Source: Candidatus Thorarchaeota archaeon
GTDB lineage: Archaea > Asgardarchaeota > Thorarchaeia > Thorarchaeales > Thorarchaeaceae
Assembly: GCA_011365025.1 (NCBI GenBank)
Contig: RDOF01000020.1
Span: 1 to 55,549 of the forward strand
Direction: 5' to 3'
DNA length: 55,549 nt
Translations under genes and position numbers: made by a program
Part shown: one piece after another, positions 16,401 through 23,881 of the stretch
Numbering within the stretch: position 1 is the stretch's first letter
Layout: every line of letters starts with the position of its first letter
The notes under the pieces: generated by a model
Seen by the model: the letters and a program-made list of their open reading frames with translations, nothing else
What the model was told of the DNA's origin: nothing
Databases searched by the model: none

Positions 16401-17175
16401 CTCCAGACAGGACCCCAATAATCCCGGCGAGGAGCAAATCTATGATGGTTCTGGATATCCGACTGAAGTCAACAAAAGAAGTGCAGACAGCCTGCTGTCT
16501 GATGGCTTCGGCTCAGTAGACACTGAATGGACTGGTCCATGGCCCCTTTTCCATTTGTACATTGACCACATTGTTGAGCATCCTGAAACTACCTACCATA
16601 TACAGGCACACAATGCCAAAAATCTCCTCGGAATAACCGAATACAGTTCCTGTACAGTCGATGGTGACCCAAGTTTCATGGGACCCGCTGATGAGGACGA
16701 TGAATGGATGGCGTGGAATCTGGACAATGTCGCCCCTGAACCGCTCATGTTTGGGATTGGTATGGCTTCTGGGACGCTTGAATGGGCAATTAAGGGAGGA
16801 GCGAACCCCATTATCGTCACCTTGGCAGCTGCTGCACTAACATTTCAGGCGTTGCTTGCCGTTTCGCTACCTCTGACATTCGCTGCTTACATGGTCGGAA
16901 AGGGCGAGTGGAGCAACATGGATGCAGGGCGGTTCATACTTGAGGTAGCCTTGTCGTACTTGAAAGCTGCAGCTCCCTTCTTTATTTTTTGGGTTATTGG
17001 ACAAGCTATGGCAGCCGGGGTGATGGCCGCGGTCTTTGCTTTGTGCGAAGGACTTGAAATCATCGCCGCGATACTTCATTTCCTCTTGATTGCAAACATT
17101 GTTATCTTGGCAATTGCAATTGCATTATCTGTTGCTGCAGGTCTGTGGTTTGCGGGGCTACTGCAAGGATTCTAG
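13402..17175 (+). CDS. Large secreted protein: caspase-like domain, lectin-like repeats, cassette module and membrane tail (head gene of the island)
   Basis: A 1257-residue protein. Residues about 11-36 are a signal peptide. Residues 44-190 look like a caspase-fold (clan CD) peptidase: strand IVIYMSHGG with H105, then MHLFAACDSRN with C140, the usual His-Gly and Cys dyad. A beta-rich middle follows. Two lectin-like repeats begin with DGWHGPSFVR and SGWHGPKYVH (about residues 630-1005); the second ends in WWDPATGQG and runs into the conserved module VVYSMVIEGLRYG to EEQIYDG. The tail has WTGPWPLFH and about four to five membrane segments. Base composition falls sharply after about 16450. A secreted or surface-held effector with an exchangeable C-terminal tail is inferred. 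Partner gene at 17186. Confidence 0.8.
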   Translation: MGSHTSQDKKGIVVFCALATVAILTMQLVAATAWTADSANQGPAVVILQLSDDANTNWAVADLVDRLSGVIVDDPYIVDRLVVRKISNPTVAVSFYQSIVIYMSHGGPFGIVTGNRLTSWKTMADIVTESSAKMHLFAACDSRNIISYGSEDSGKKLYTVPGARPAEVTNVEITATVMLALGYDAQVVEEFRISELTTAKALVQSGRSVHIMDFEQIILSEIEAIDASYSDTYTSSYRVVRKSVNEMLLDVSGWSELPLDLKLVLANHYGYYSTQSGEVEPLLPSAYINYTKNYYYVSTWEEDPPLEGMPPTGEYIPVPGDADIYSSEYMQIAAYTPGHWVNGSDVFTGGTYAGFIIFEGSVTVVVNVTASGPTLDGQGKTEVDSISLSEYCPRGLYVQQQKVDDVWQEPVIGRNPARSGGLWTDPAVKADYEYDSNWPTLPHLDSSMKEDAEDGDTSNWGVYDNSPPGYIYNVADNNAHGRVISLVGGGTNTGYRYPYSSASYWNDAEHKSIQWSMKYSEAYYVFVSCDTTAGHRYIYYSNVDTDYLITSPGYVHHGLGSWTTDGVWHIFTRDLQNDLHDAEPYVNINDVNAILFRGSGKVDDIILLHTDHESTGDISSDGEYIYLDDIPTEDGWHGPSFVRTLPSYFEVNDFGSFSANLSLVHAGYNSRIGMISISLFDESKKIVASLQLGDMWGAESKQYFYVYYFFADGSFRSHKSSAFYGNTSGIVGIHYNPRMGMYADVPGDNSTRIVPRHLLDQDRLIKYVAIQSYRCGSSPEHDERIYNVRLSYAGSEYTVFHDTCNDMDEFHVDPSFSNGVLEVPEGESYMTWSSIDSGSGWHGPKYVHALDRPFRLYQLYEFSVLGELIQGAGSEMGITSVALLDNYGDTIMAIEWGDDANGWNDGWFRAVFYPENGGQYTRTLWYGEDSYAVTISMWWDPATGQGSIYTSSSDIPYNYLVHAVYNASRVVYSMVIEGLRYGSNPLLEMRIHNITLLTDLSRQDPNNPGEEQIYDGSGYPTEVNKRSADSLLSDGFGSVDTEWTGPWPLFHLYIDHIVEHPETTYHIQAHNAKNLLGITEYSSCTVDGDPSFMGPADEDDEWMAWNLDNVAPEPLMFGIGMASGTLEWAIKGGANPIIVTLAAAALTFQALLAVSLPLTFAAYMVGKGEWSNMDAGRFILEVALSYLKAAAPFFIFWVIGQAMAAGVMAAVFALCEGLEIIAAILHFLLIANIVILAIAIALSVAAGLWFAGLLQGF
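16207..16448 (+). repeat. Conserved cassette module, copy 3 (type A linker), inside the head gene
   Basis: The longest form of the module: from ATGTGGTGGGACCCGG to TATGATGG. It is almost identical to 22357-22599 over its first 90 bases or so. Encodes the end of the second lectin-like repeat, the SMVIEGLRYG core and the NNPGEEQIYDG linker. Confidence 0.9.
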
Positions 17176-17185
17176 GAGATGAACA

Positions 17186-17614
17186 ATGATGCAATTGACC
17201 GAAAACATAAACATACACGCTCTGGCCTTCTACGGTCTTGCGACAGTACTCTTCTGCGTCTACCTTGTGATTATAAGAGCGTTCTACATTGAAAAGGGCA
17301 ACAAGTTAAGGACTCCGACTAGACTGCGGCTGCGGCGCATCTGTTCATGGCTTGATGGATCGAGAAGACTGAGATATGTTATAGGTGCCGGTTTGCCTGC
17401 TGTGAGCATTATACTAGCAATCATGAGTCTAGTACTGGAACCCAGGTTCTCGCTTTCCAATCTCCTTCTTCTCACCGCATTGATATTTGGAACTGCGGTA
17501 CTCACCGAAAACAACAGGAGAATAGGTTTCTTTAGTCAGCAGGTGGTGATTCCTGCTTCTGAAAAAGACCATGTACAAGATGGGACAACCAATCAAGGAA
17601 CACCAGATGCATAA
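17186..17614 (+). CDS. Small membrane protein, putative immunity partner of the head gene
   Basis: A 142-residue protein with an N-terminal membrane segment (ALAFYGLATVLFCVYLVII), a basic cytosolic loop (RTPTRLRLRRICSW) and two or three further segments. It starts ten bases after the stop of the large gene, with GGAG upstream. Topology and the position of the basic loop match the partner at 20631-20987, which follows a tail closely related to this one. Immunity role inferred. Confidence 0.7.
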   Translation: MMQLTENINIHALAFYGLATVLFCVYLVIIRAFYIEKGNKLRTPTRLRLRRICSWLDGSRRLRYVIGAGLPAVSIILAIMSLVLEPRFSLSNLLLLTALIFGTAVLTENNRRIGFFSQQVVIPASEKDHVQDGTTNQGTPDA

Positions 17615-17928
17615 TGAATAAATCAATCATTTCAGGTATTGCTCAAGAGATTTCGTGATTTGGGGCTATAATCGTTGGAGGGCCAATCCTACCTAATCTG
17701 GTGTAATTGCGAGGGGAGTTGAACATGGCCACCATCGTGGCCACCATATATCTCTCACATCAATAACGATGATACTTGTGACATTCGCTGCACTGTGACT
17801 CCTATATGACGGCTGGTGACAGAATTGGCTGTTGGCAAAACTTGTAATAGGTCAATGGAACCGCTGCACATGGAAGCCAAACAAGTGATAGAATTCAGAA
17901 ATACATCTATTGAGCGGGCGGTATACGT
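17615..17928. other. Intergenic stretch with a short palindrome, probable cassette debris
   Basis: No gene is supported. GGCCAC and GTGGCC form a six-base inverted repeat near 17727-17742, next to a CATATATC stretch. A short open frame after GAGGGGAG (ATGGCC...) ends after about a dozen codons. The region lies where a toxin-like gene would be expected in front of the orphan membrane protein at 17929. Confidence 0.5.
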
Positions 17929-18297
17929 TTGGAGTTAGTGATTCTACTAGCCATTTCGCTGGTTTTGCCTGTACTGGGCGGTGGGTATGGCATGATTGGA
18001 GAGGGTAAGAAGCGTCTGCTCAGAACGAAGGAAAGGCAGGAGAACCTTGGATTTGGAGGATGGTATGCCTTTCATATCAACACGAAACTTCGTCTTACAG
18101 AATATTTCTGGATGCTATTTCAGCTTCCGTATGTTGTTATGTATTCCCTCTCAGTTCTTTTCTACCCATCGCTGCTTTCCAATGTTCTAATTACAATTCT
18201 TCCCGGAGTCTTTCTCAGTACATTGGGGGCATTTGTGACAGCATCGGGTCTTCACTCAACTTACGGCTTGCCAAATTCAGCTGAAGCCCACCTTTGA
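17929..18297 (+). CDS. Orphan small membrane protein (immunity-like)
   Basis: A 122-residue protein starting at TTG, with a hydrophobic N-terminus (ELVILLAISLVLPVLGGG), a basic segment GKKRLLRTKERQ and two further membrane segments. Size and layout match the island's other partners, but no module or tail precedes it, so it is an orphan. It ends 34 bases before the next cassette gene. I see no closer match to a particular partner. Confidence 0.6.
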   Translation: MELVILLAISLVLPVLGGGYGMIGEGKKRLLRTKERQENLGFGGWYAFHINTKLRLTEYFWMLFQLPYVVMYSLSVLFYPSLLSNVLITILPGVFLSTLGAFVTASGLHSTYGLPNSAEAHL

Positions 18298-18331
18298 TAT
18301 TGGATTCACAAGGTCAGGCGTACGTTTTCGA

Positions 18332-19177
18332 ATGTCAGGCATCGACCTGAAGGAGCCTCGCATCCACGACATCCTGCTGGAGACGGAATTCTCCAGGCAC
18401 GACCCCAATAACCCCGGCGAGGAGCAAATCTACGATGGGACTCCAGATGGCATGACTCCAATTAGTGGTGATGGTCTGAGCCCTGCAGGTCAGCAGTTTG
18501 CAGACGAGGCACTAACAAGTGACTGGTTGGAGCTATTGTGGCCTACCATACAAATTGAGCTTGATGCAGTCTATGGTGCCTGTTCAGCCATAGTACAGCT
18601 CACAGTTGACATACTCGGAACCGTACAAATTACTTCAAGCAACTTTGCAATTGATGGAATTGACCTTGACGATTCAGAAACGGCTCAAAGGGTCGCACAA
18701 CAGGTGCAGCAGATATCGGTAAGTACAGCAAAGACGGGACTTGCACTGGCTGTAGCCACCTTTTTCGTTGTTGTGTCATCATGGCTGGCAATCAACTGGG
18801 GCACATGCGCAATCTTTCTAGTGAACCTGCTAACCTGGAATTGCGCTATGGCTGCACATCTTTGGGCGATATACCATAATGCAGCAAATGGAGTGACCAC
18901 GGTTGAGGATGCTGTATGTATGGTGGGGTCTGTATTCATGACATGGATAACAAAAATGGTTGGGTTTGCAGTTGGTCGATATCTGCTTTTTGATAGAATC
19001 GCTGGAGTTCTGGAGAATATCTTCGGAGAAATGAATCAGATGGCAATGAAGGCTGTCAAGTGGATTATGATTGTGTGTGGTCTGTGCTGGATTGGGATAA
19101 TGGTTTATGAGATAGGAATGATACTTGCTACTCAACCGGTAGGTGGTGTCTTTGTTGCGCCCAGCTGGGCTACATAA
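18332..19177 (+). CDS. Cassette protein: short module plus multi-membrane tail (toxin-like)
   Basis: A 281-residue protein. Only the last part of the module is kept: EPRIHDILLETEFSRHDPNNPGEEQIYDGT, preceded by a short new N-terminus MSGIDLK. The tail has LLWPTIQIEL (a degenerate form of the WP motif), VDILGTVQI, an acidic helix and about four membrane segments from residue 135 on. No clear ribosome-binding site precedes the ATG, which fits a silent or weakly expressed cassette. Followed by a partner gene at 19281. Confidence 0.7.
   Translation: MSGIDLKEPRIHDILLETEFSRHDPNNPGEEQIYDGTPDGMTPISGDGLSPAGQQFADEALTSDWLELLWPTIQIELDAVYGACSAIVQLTVDILGTVQITSSNFAIDGIDLDDSETAQRVAQQVQQISVSTAKTGLALAVATFFVVVSSWLAINWGTCAIFLVNLLTWNCAMAAHLWAIYHNAANGVTTVEDAVCMVGSVFMTWITKMVGFAVGRYLLFDRIAGVLENIFGEMNQMAMKAVKWIMIVCGLCWIGIMVYEIGMILATQPVGGVFVAPSWAT
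18352..18440 (+). repeat. Conserved cassette module, copy 4 (short, type A linker)
   Basis: Homologous to the 3' end of the module only, from GAGCCTCGCATCCACGACAT to ACGATGGGA. Closest in extent to the copy at 26121. Confidence 0.85.
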
Positions 19178-19280
19178 ATGGACGGCAGATGGATTCATTT
19201 GGTGCCAATGATGAACAGTAAGGACGTTGATGATATGAAGACTGATATTGCAGTAATCCACACGCAGGGAAGTGAAGGCA

Positions 19281-19628
19281 ATGATTGACATCATACAGGG
19301 AGTGTTTCTGGGTATTACCCTATATGTGGTGGGCGTGATTATTACATTTGCACTGGCTGACAGATACTGGGGTTCCCGAATCCTTGGCGGGATTGTTCCA
19401 CCCCGCGCCAAGCTAATCTACGAGGGTCGACCTTGGTGGACGAGAAGAGTTCTCAATTATCTGCTCATAGCTTTTCTTCTGACGGCGCTCACCCTTTCAT
19501 CGGAGGTCTTTATTCCAGGCACTCTAAGTATTGCCGGGCTACCTTTTGCGGCGGTATTGGTCCTCCTGATAGTATTATCCATATTATCTGCGATAGAAGA
19601 CCGCCCAAGGTCGGATGTGAAGGAGTAG
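19281..19628 (+). CDS. Small membrane protein, putative immunity partner (DRYW family)
   Basis: A 115-residue protein with an N-terminal segment (IIQGVFLGITLYVVGVIITFAL), then ADRYWGSRILGGIVPP and LIYEGRPWW, and two more membrane segments. DRYW and LIYEGR recur in the orphan gene at 25796, so the two are paralogues. I prefer the ATG at 19281; an in-frame GTG lies nine bases upstream. Partner role inferred from position 103 bases downstream of the cassette gene. Confidence 0.68.
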   Translation: MIDIIQGVFLGITLYVVGVIITFALADRYWGSRILGGIVPPRAKLIYEGRPWWTRRVLNYLLIAFLLTALTLSSEVFIPGTLSIAGLPFAAVLVLLIVLSILSAIEDRPRSDVKE

Positions 19629-19710
19629 TAGTAGGTGTTACGCGTAGAGCATTGGCATGATAGCAACAATATTGTTACAAAGCCGTACATCCCTCTAGCC
19701 CAGTTTCAGC

Positions 19711-20619
19711 ATGAGATATACAGATAGCCTCATGGTGTACTCGATGGTGCTCGAGGGCCTCCGCTACGGCAGCAACCCCCTGCTGGAGATGCGCATCCAC
19801 GACCTTGCCCTCCTCACGGACCTCTCCAGACCCGACCCCAACCACCCTGACGACCCACCGCCAGGTGGGGACCCCGAGAACGGCATGGAGTTCGATGGAA
19901 CCTCAAGTCCTTCTAAGACAATAACAGCCGAAGCTGACTTCAATCTCATGAGCCTTATGCCCGAAATCATCACTTCTTGGACTGGTCCTTGGCCTCTCTT
20001 CCACATTGAAATCAGCAAGGATGTTCCTCATACGGAAGGAACTCTTCATATCATTGCTCACACTGCAAAGAATCTTCTTGGCATTGCAGAGCAAAGCAAT
20101 TTTGCTGCTACAGGTGATGGTTCTATAGGCGATTGGCCTATTAGTGCAGTACAATACGCACTCGAATCTGCTTTCCCAGTTGTATGCGTAACTACATTGA
20201 AGCTTTCGGTAGGATACTTGGAATTTGTACTTCGCAATCCAGCAGCAACTGCCAACCCTGTTCTTGTGACAGTAGCCGCCGGGGCGGCAGCCGCAGCTGC
20301 AGTCTTCGCTTACATGCTACCAGTCATATTCGCGAATTGGATGATCGACAACCACCGGTTCACTCATAATGAGGCGGGATGGTTCTTGCTAGAAGTGGGG
20401 GTTGTATTCCTCGGCGCCGCAATAGGATTTAACATCTTTCAGTCTATCCTAGCCAAAATAACTGGATCTGCCCCGCAGCAGTTCCTATCGGGGGCCCAAG
20501 GGAAGCTCGCAAGTCTTGCAGAATATCTGAAGTACTCTTTGTTTGCCAACATTATAATAGGAGTCATAGGCATAGGGTTGATAGCAAATGCAATAATCCA
20601 CTGGAGTCAAGCAACCTAG
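19711..20619 (+). CDS. Cassette protein: conserved module plus multi-membrane tail (toxin-like)
   Basis: A 302-residue protein. Residues about 9-63 are the module (VYSMVLEGLRYGSNPLLEMRIHD and a NHPDDPPPGGDPENG linker). The tail begins with SWTGPWPLFHIEIS, continues with HTAKNLLGIAEQSN and ends in about four membrane segments. This tail is a diverged relative of the head gene's own tail (WTGPWPLFHLYID, HNAKNLLGITEYSS), the closest pair in the island. The partner genes of the two are also alike. The two therefore form a natural pair for testing specificity. Confidence 0.72.
   Translation: MRYTDSLMVYSMVLEGLRYGSNPLLEMRIHDLALLTDLSRPDPNHPDDPPPGGDPENGMEFDGTSSPSKTITAEADFNLMSLMPEIITSWTGPWPLFHIEISKDVPHTEGTLHIIAHTAKNLLGIAEQSNFAATGDGSIGDWPISAVQYALESAFPVVCVTTLKLSVGYLEFVLRNPAATANPVLVTVAAGAAAAAAVFAYMLPVIFANWMIDNHRFTHNEAGWFLLEVGVVFLGAAIGFNIFQSILAKITGSAPQQFLSGAQGKLASLAEYLKYSLFANIIIGVIGIGLIANAIIHWSQAT
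19735..19901 (+). repeat. Conserved cassette module, copy 5 (type B linker)
   Basis: Runs from GTGTACTCGATGGTG to TTCGATGGAAC. GC-rich, with near-identical wording to the copies at 13092 and 24078 in the core. Confidence 0.88.
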
Positions 20620-20630
20620 GAGGTGTGGTA

Positions 20631-20987
20631 ATGAATGGCGATTCTAATTACCTGCTGGCACTAACGCTCCAAGGAGTATCTTTCATTATTGTTTGTCTAT
20701 ACGTCCTTGCGGTTGCAGCTTCATTCGAAAAAGAGAGGGAATCTGAAATCTCAGAGCAAGTCTATCAAATCCATGCAAAATCAATCGACTCACAAAGGAA
20801 ACGGACCTTGGCCATGATTATGCTCTATGTAATAGTCACCGCAATGAATTTGACAGCTATCCTACTGCGGATAGACACTGTCCTGGGACCACCACTTGGG
20901 CTCCTAATTGTGACCTATCCCCTTTTGGTAGCCGTCACCATTCTCCTTAAGCAGAAAGGTTACTTCAAGTCACTTGTCGAAGAATGA
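20631..20987 (+). CDS. Small membrane protein, putative immunity partner
   Basis: A 118-residue protein with three membrane segments and a charged loop (FEKERESEISEQ ... DSQRKRT) after the first. The stop of the cassette gene overlaps its AGGAGGTG ribosome-binding site, which points to the ATG at 20631 (a GTG at 20625 is less likely). Layout matches the head gene's partner at 17186. Immunity role inferred. Confidence 0.7.
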   Translation: MNGDSNYLLALTLQGVSFIIVCLYVLAVAASFEKERESEISEQVYQIHAKSIDSQRKRTLAMIMLYVIVTAMNLTAILLRIDTVLGPPLGLLIVTYPLLVAVTILLKQKGYFKSLVEE

Positions 20988-20997
20988 AAACCCGCTC

Positions 20998-21144
20998 ATG
21001 GTCACTGCGAATCACAGGTGCGGTTCCTACGACCTGCTGGAGATGCGCATCCAGGACCCATGCCTGGAGGTGGACCTGACCCGCCACGGCCCCCTCAACC
21101 CCATCTACTCGCCACCCATAGGAGAATTCAATGAATTCGTGTAG
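20998..21144 (+). pseudogene. Diverged fragment of the cassette module
   Basis: A 48-codon open frame with DLLEMRIQD, then LEVDLTRHGPLNP, a strongly changed version of LLEMRIHD and LTDLSRHDPNNP. It ends within a few codons after this, with no tail. The DNA stays GC-rich. A decayed cassette start. Confidence 0.65.
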
Positions 21145-21434
21145 AACTATGAAATGCTATGCTAGGCCATCCCTAACGAGATCAGGGAGCGTGGTTCTCA
21201 CAATGACATTTGGCTAGACCTATGCATGTCGTAGAAACTTGTGGTCCACCCAGCGAAACGACTTGGAGCATGAATTGAGAGTCCGAGTCTCTTCATTGGC
21301 AGAGGCAGCAGCTTCGAATTTCTACTAGATCAGTTGACAAATACACTCTTTATTACAAGGTTCATGTCAGGGCTTAAATAGAAATAGAGTAATACGCCAT
21401 AAATGCCTACTAGGTTTCCTATGAGGTTAGGTCC
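21145..21434. other. Intergenic stretch without recognised content
   Basis: No gene or repeat is recognised. An AT-rich block near 21380-21400 (AAATAGAAATAGAG) may carry the promoter for the MntA/HepT pair. Confidence 0.4.
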
Positions 21435-21854
21435 ATGACACCATTAAAGACTGATTTCCAGGAGGTAACATTGACCCGGATTCGCGATGACATCTTGGAG
21501 GTCGCCGGTCAGGATATTGAGCTAATTGTCGCTTTTGGGTCGTGTGCACGGAAGCAAGCACATAGACTCAGTGACATAGACATAGCTATCAAGACCTCGT
21601 TGAGCAACCCAGAAACGCGAGGTCGCCTCCGCTTGAAACTGGTGTCAAATCTCGCAGGCCCTGATAGGCCAGTGGACCTCATCATCTTGGATGAGGCTGA
21701 CTGGTCACTCAAATACAGAATTGCGCAAGACGGGGTAGTCCTCTTCGACAGGGGAGATGTTTGGTTGACCTTCATCGAGGAGGTCCTCAGATTCTTTCCT
21801 GACCACCACATGTTCGAAAGCAGGTTCCTGCACGAAGTCTTGGAGGGGGAGTGA
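21435..21854 (+). CDS. mntA: MntA-like minimal nucleotidyltransferase (antitoxin)
   Basis: A 139-residue protein of the minimal nucleotidyltransferase family. The signature G-S-x-A-R then S-D-I-D-I-A appears as FGSCARKQAHRLSDIDIAI, and the third acidic residue is in VDLIILDE. In known pairs MntA neutralises the HEPN toxin by adding AMP to a tyrosine next to the HEPN active site. The next gene is the HEPN partner, and the two overlap or abut. The pair sits inside the cassette array but shares no module with it. Confidence 0.88.
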   Translation: MTPLKTDFQEVTLTRIRDDILEVAGQDIELIVAFGSCARKQAHRLSDIDIAIKTSLSNPETRGRLRLKLVSNLAGPDRPVDLIILDEADWSLKYRIAQDGVVLFDRGDVWLTFIEEVLRFFPDHHMFESRFLHEVLEGE

Positions 21855-21856
21855 TA

Positions 21857-22291
21857 GTGACCCTTGATGAGGCTGTATTGAAACGGCGGTTGAGTCGTAT
21901 CCTTGTTGAAGTGGAGTCATTGAAAGAGGCACGGATTCCTGCGTTCGAGGAGTTTAGAGGCAGTTGGAGCGATATTAGGGCCGTTGAGAGAGCTATGGAG
22001 ATAATTGCTCAAGCCGTAATCGATGTGGCAAGTCACATTGTTGCCCAGAAGAGGTGGGGTGTCCCCAGTACATATAGGCAGACTGTGCTTCTACTGAGTA
22101 CACATGGCATCTTGCCTGAGGATTTGACAGAACGACTGACGGACCTGATAGGAATGAGGAATGTCCTTGTCCATGATTATCTTGACGTAGACCTCAGGAT
22201 AGTCTATGACTCAGTTTCTATGGTCATCGAAGATGGTCCCAAGTTCGTCCGGTTGGTCAATGATGCCCTTAAGAGGCTAAGTGGGTCATGA
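21857..22291 (+). CDS. hepT: HepT-like HEPN ribonuclease (toxin)
   Basis: A 144-residue helical protein of the HepT/DUF86 type. The catalytic R-x4-H is in RNVLVHDYLD, followed by the tyrosine that is the usual AMP target. The rest is the typical four-helix HEPN core (VDVASHIVAQKRW). The preferred start is the GTG at 21857, eight bases after GGAGGGGG; a GTG at 21851 overlaps the mntA stop. Likely stabilises the array or acts in host defence. Confidence 0.85.
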   Translation: MTLDEAVLKRRLSRILVEVESLKEARIPAFEEFRGSWSDIRAVERAMEIIAQAVIDVASHIVAQKRWGVPSTYRQTVLLLSTHGILPEDLTERLTDLIGMRNVLVHDYLDVDLRIVYDSVSMVIEDGPKFVRLVNDALKRLSGS

Positions 22292-22356
22292 TTATGGCAT
22301 GAAGGCGTTTCGGTGTTTCAGCGGGGGGCTTTGATGATGAGTATGCATTCCCTTGC

Positions 22357-22599
22357 AGCATGTGGTGGGACCCGGCCACGGGCCAAGGGAGCATCTACAC
22401 CAGCTCCAGTGACATCCCCTACAACTATCTGGTCCATGCCGTCCATAATGCGAGCCGCGTGGTGTACTCCATGGTGATCGAGGGGCTCCGCTACGGCAGC
22501 AACCCCCTCATTGACATGAGGGTCCACGACATCGCCCTCCTCACGGACCTCTCCCGACAGGACCCCAATAACCCCCGCGAGGAGCAAATCTATGATGGG
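22357..22599 (+). repeat. Conserved cassette module, copy 7 (long, type A linker)
   Basis: Begins at AGCATGTGGTGGGACC and is nearly identical to 16207-16448 of the head gene through the end of the lectin-like repeat, then diverges slightly. This long shared stretch is the best candidate for homologous recombination with the head gene. Confidence 0.9.
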
Positions 22600-23367
22600 A
22601 CTTCCGATGGAGCGTATGACTCGTTAGGTAAATTCGAGATTGATGATGAGTTTTCAGATGCTAAGACCTCTGTGGATTCATATTGGACATCTCCTTGGCC
22701 AACTCTTCACATTGTTGTCAACTGGGCCTTTGTTTCACTGGTGTTTTTGGCCATTCATTACACAATTGATATACTCATGAACAGGCAGGTGCAGAGTGGA
22801 TACATCGAAGCATATACTCCAATACTGGAATCGAATGGATACATTGGAGAGGCTGCTGAGAACAAGCTAGAATGCGCAGCATACAAAGCCCTTGCAGTTG
22901 AAACCGAGAGGGCGAATCCATGGTCAAGGGTTGACGAAGGGCTGATTGCCATAGGAACTCTTCTGTTTGCTATCACAATCACAGCAGGTCATCCAGCTCT
23001 CTACGTGGCGTTTGCACTTGCTTATGGGTATCTTGTGATGACTGTGATTAACGCGATAAATCATGAAAGAATGCTCGTTGCTGAAGGCAGTAAGGATAAT
23101 GTTGATGCTGGGTTGGACATTGTATACAAGGGACTACTGGTCCTTGCAGAAGGAATCGGGTATTTGGCTCAGGGGCTTAACGATTTCATGTCAGCTGAGG
23201 ATGCTGCTGCAGATGCAATAATGAGTGAGATAGCTGGTTACAAGATTGTTCCCTGGGGGAGAGCTCATAGCTACTCTCTCATCTCAATGATAGCAGGGAT
23301 AGCTATTATAGCCTTGGCAGTTGGTATGTTTGTCGTTGGTGCTCTGATTGGATTTGGAGTCCTCTAG
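22360..23367 (+). CDS. Cassette protein: long module plus multi-membrane tail (toxin-like)
   Basis: A 335-residue protein that starts inside the lectin-like repeat (MWWDPATGQGSIYTSSSD), has the SMVIEGLRYG core and the NNPREEQIYDG linker, and then the tail with YWTSPWPTLHIVV and IDILMNRQ. About four membrane segments follow, split by a long charged region with NHERMLVAEGSKDN. No ribosome-binding site precedes the ATG, which supports a silent cassette. Its partner gene starts ten bases after the stop. Confidence 0.72.
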   Translation: MWWDPATGQGSIYTSSSDIPYNYLVHAVHNASRVVYSMVIEGLRYGSNPLIDMRVHDIALLTDLSRQDPNNPREEQIYDGTSDGAYDSLGKFEIDDEFSDAKTSVDSYWTSPWPTLHIVVNWAFVSLVFLAIHYTIDILMNRQVQSGYIEAYTPILESNGYIGEAAENKLECAAYKALAVETERANPWSRVDEGLIAIGTLLFAITITAGHPALYVAFALAYGYLVMTVINAINHERMLVAEGSKDNVDAGLDIVYKGLLVLAEGIGYLAQGLNDFMSAEDAAADAIMSEIAGYKIVPWGRAHSYSLISMIAGIAIIALAVGMFVVGALIGFGVL

Positions 23368-23376
23368 GAAGAAGAG

Positions 23377-23808
23377 ATGGGTGAGCAGATGACGGAATAC
23401 GTGGAATTCATTGCCGGGGTGCTCCAATTTACAGCCATCCTTGGCAACATAGTCCTAGCATACTTGGTGTTTGCACATGGGAGCTACAAGAAGGTGTTTC
23501 CAGAGCTGGAGGAAAGCGAGGGATTGAAAGCAAACCTAGGAGTCAGAGCTGCTAGGTGGATCCTGTCCTCTCCTAGTCATGCCACCCTCCTTCTCCTTCT
23601 CTGGATGATGGCCTTTCTCGCAGTGCCCTTGTTTGTGCCAGAGGTGTATCGCGCGGAAATGCTAGATGTTATCCTAGCCAATATATTCTCAATTCCGCTC
23701 CCGATAATGCCTTTTATTGCAGCGAACAGCGCTGGTATCCATTATCAACGGAGAAAAGAGGAACAGCAAAAGCAAGCGTCTATGCAGAATCGAAACCCCA
23801 ATGCATAG
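23377..23808 (+). CDS. Small membrane protein, putative immunity partner
   Basis: A 143-residue protein with an N-terminal membrane segment (FTAILGNIVLAYLVFAHG), a charged loop and two or three further segments, and a Lys/Gln-rich C-terminus (RRKEEQQKQ). The layout follows the other partners. An in-frame ATG at 23389 is an alternative start. Immunity role inferred from position. Confidence 0.68.
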   Translation: MGEQMTEYVEFIAGVLQFTAILGNIVLAYLVFAHGSYKKVFPELEESEGLKANLGVRAARWILSSPSHATLLLLLWMMAFLAVPLFVPEVYRAEMLDVILANIFSIPLPIMPFIAANSAGIHYQRRKEEQQKQASMQNRNPNA

Positions 23809-23881
23809 GAAGGAACTTGAATCAATTGAGTGGAGAAATCTCGGTTGATCTTAAAATGGCAAGGGAGTAATTGGAGAATCT

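Noticed and set aside
16021..16437. Antisense open frames through the modules (also at 22318-22587, 13084-13344, 19764-20018)
   Set aside because: GC-rich codons of the module leave antisense frames open. They recur wherever the module does and end with it.
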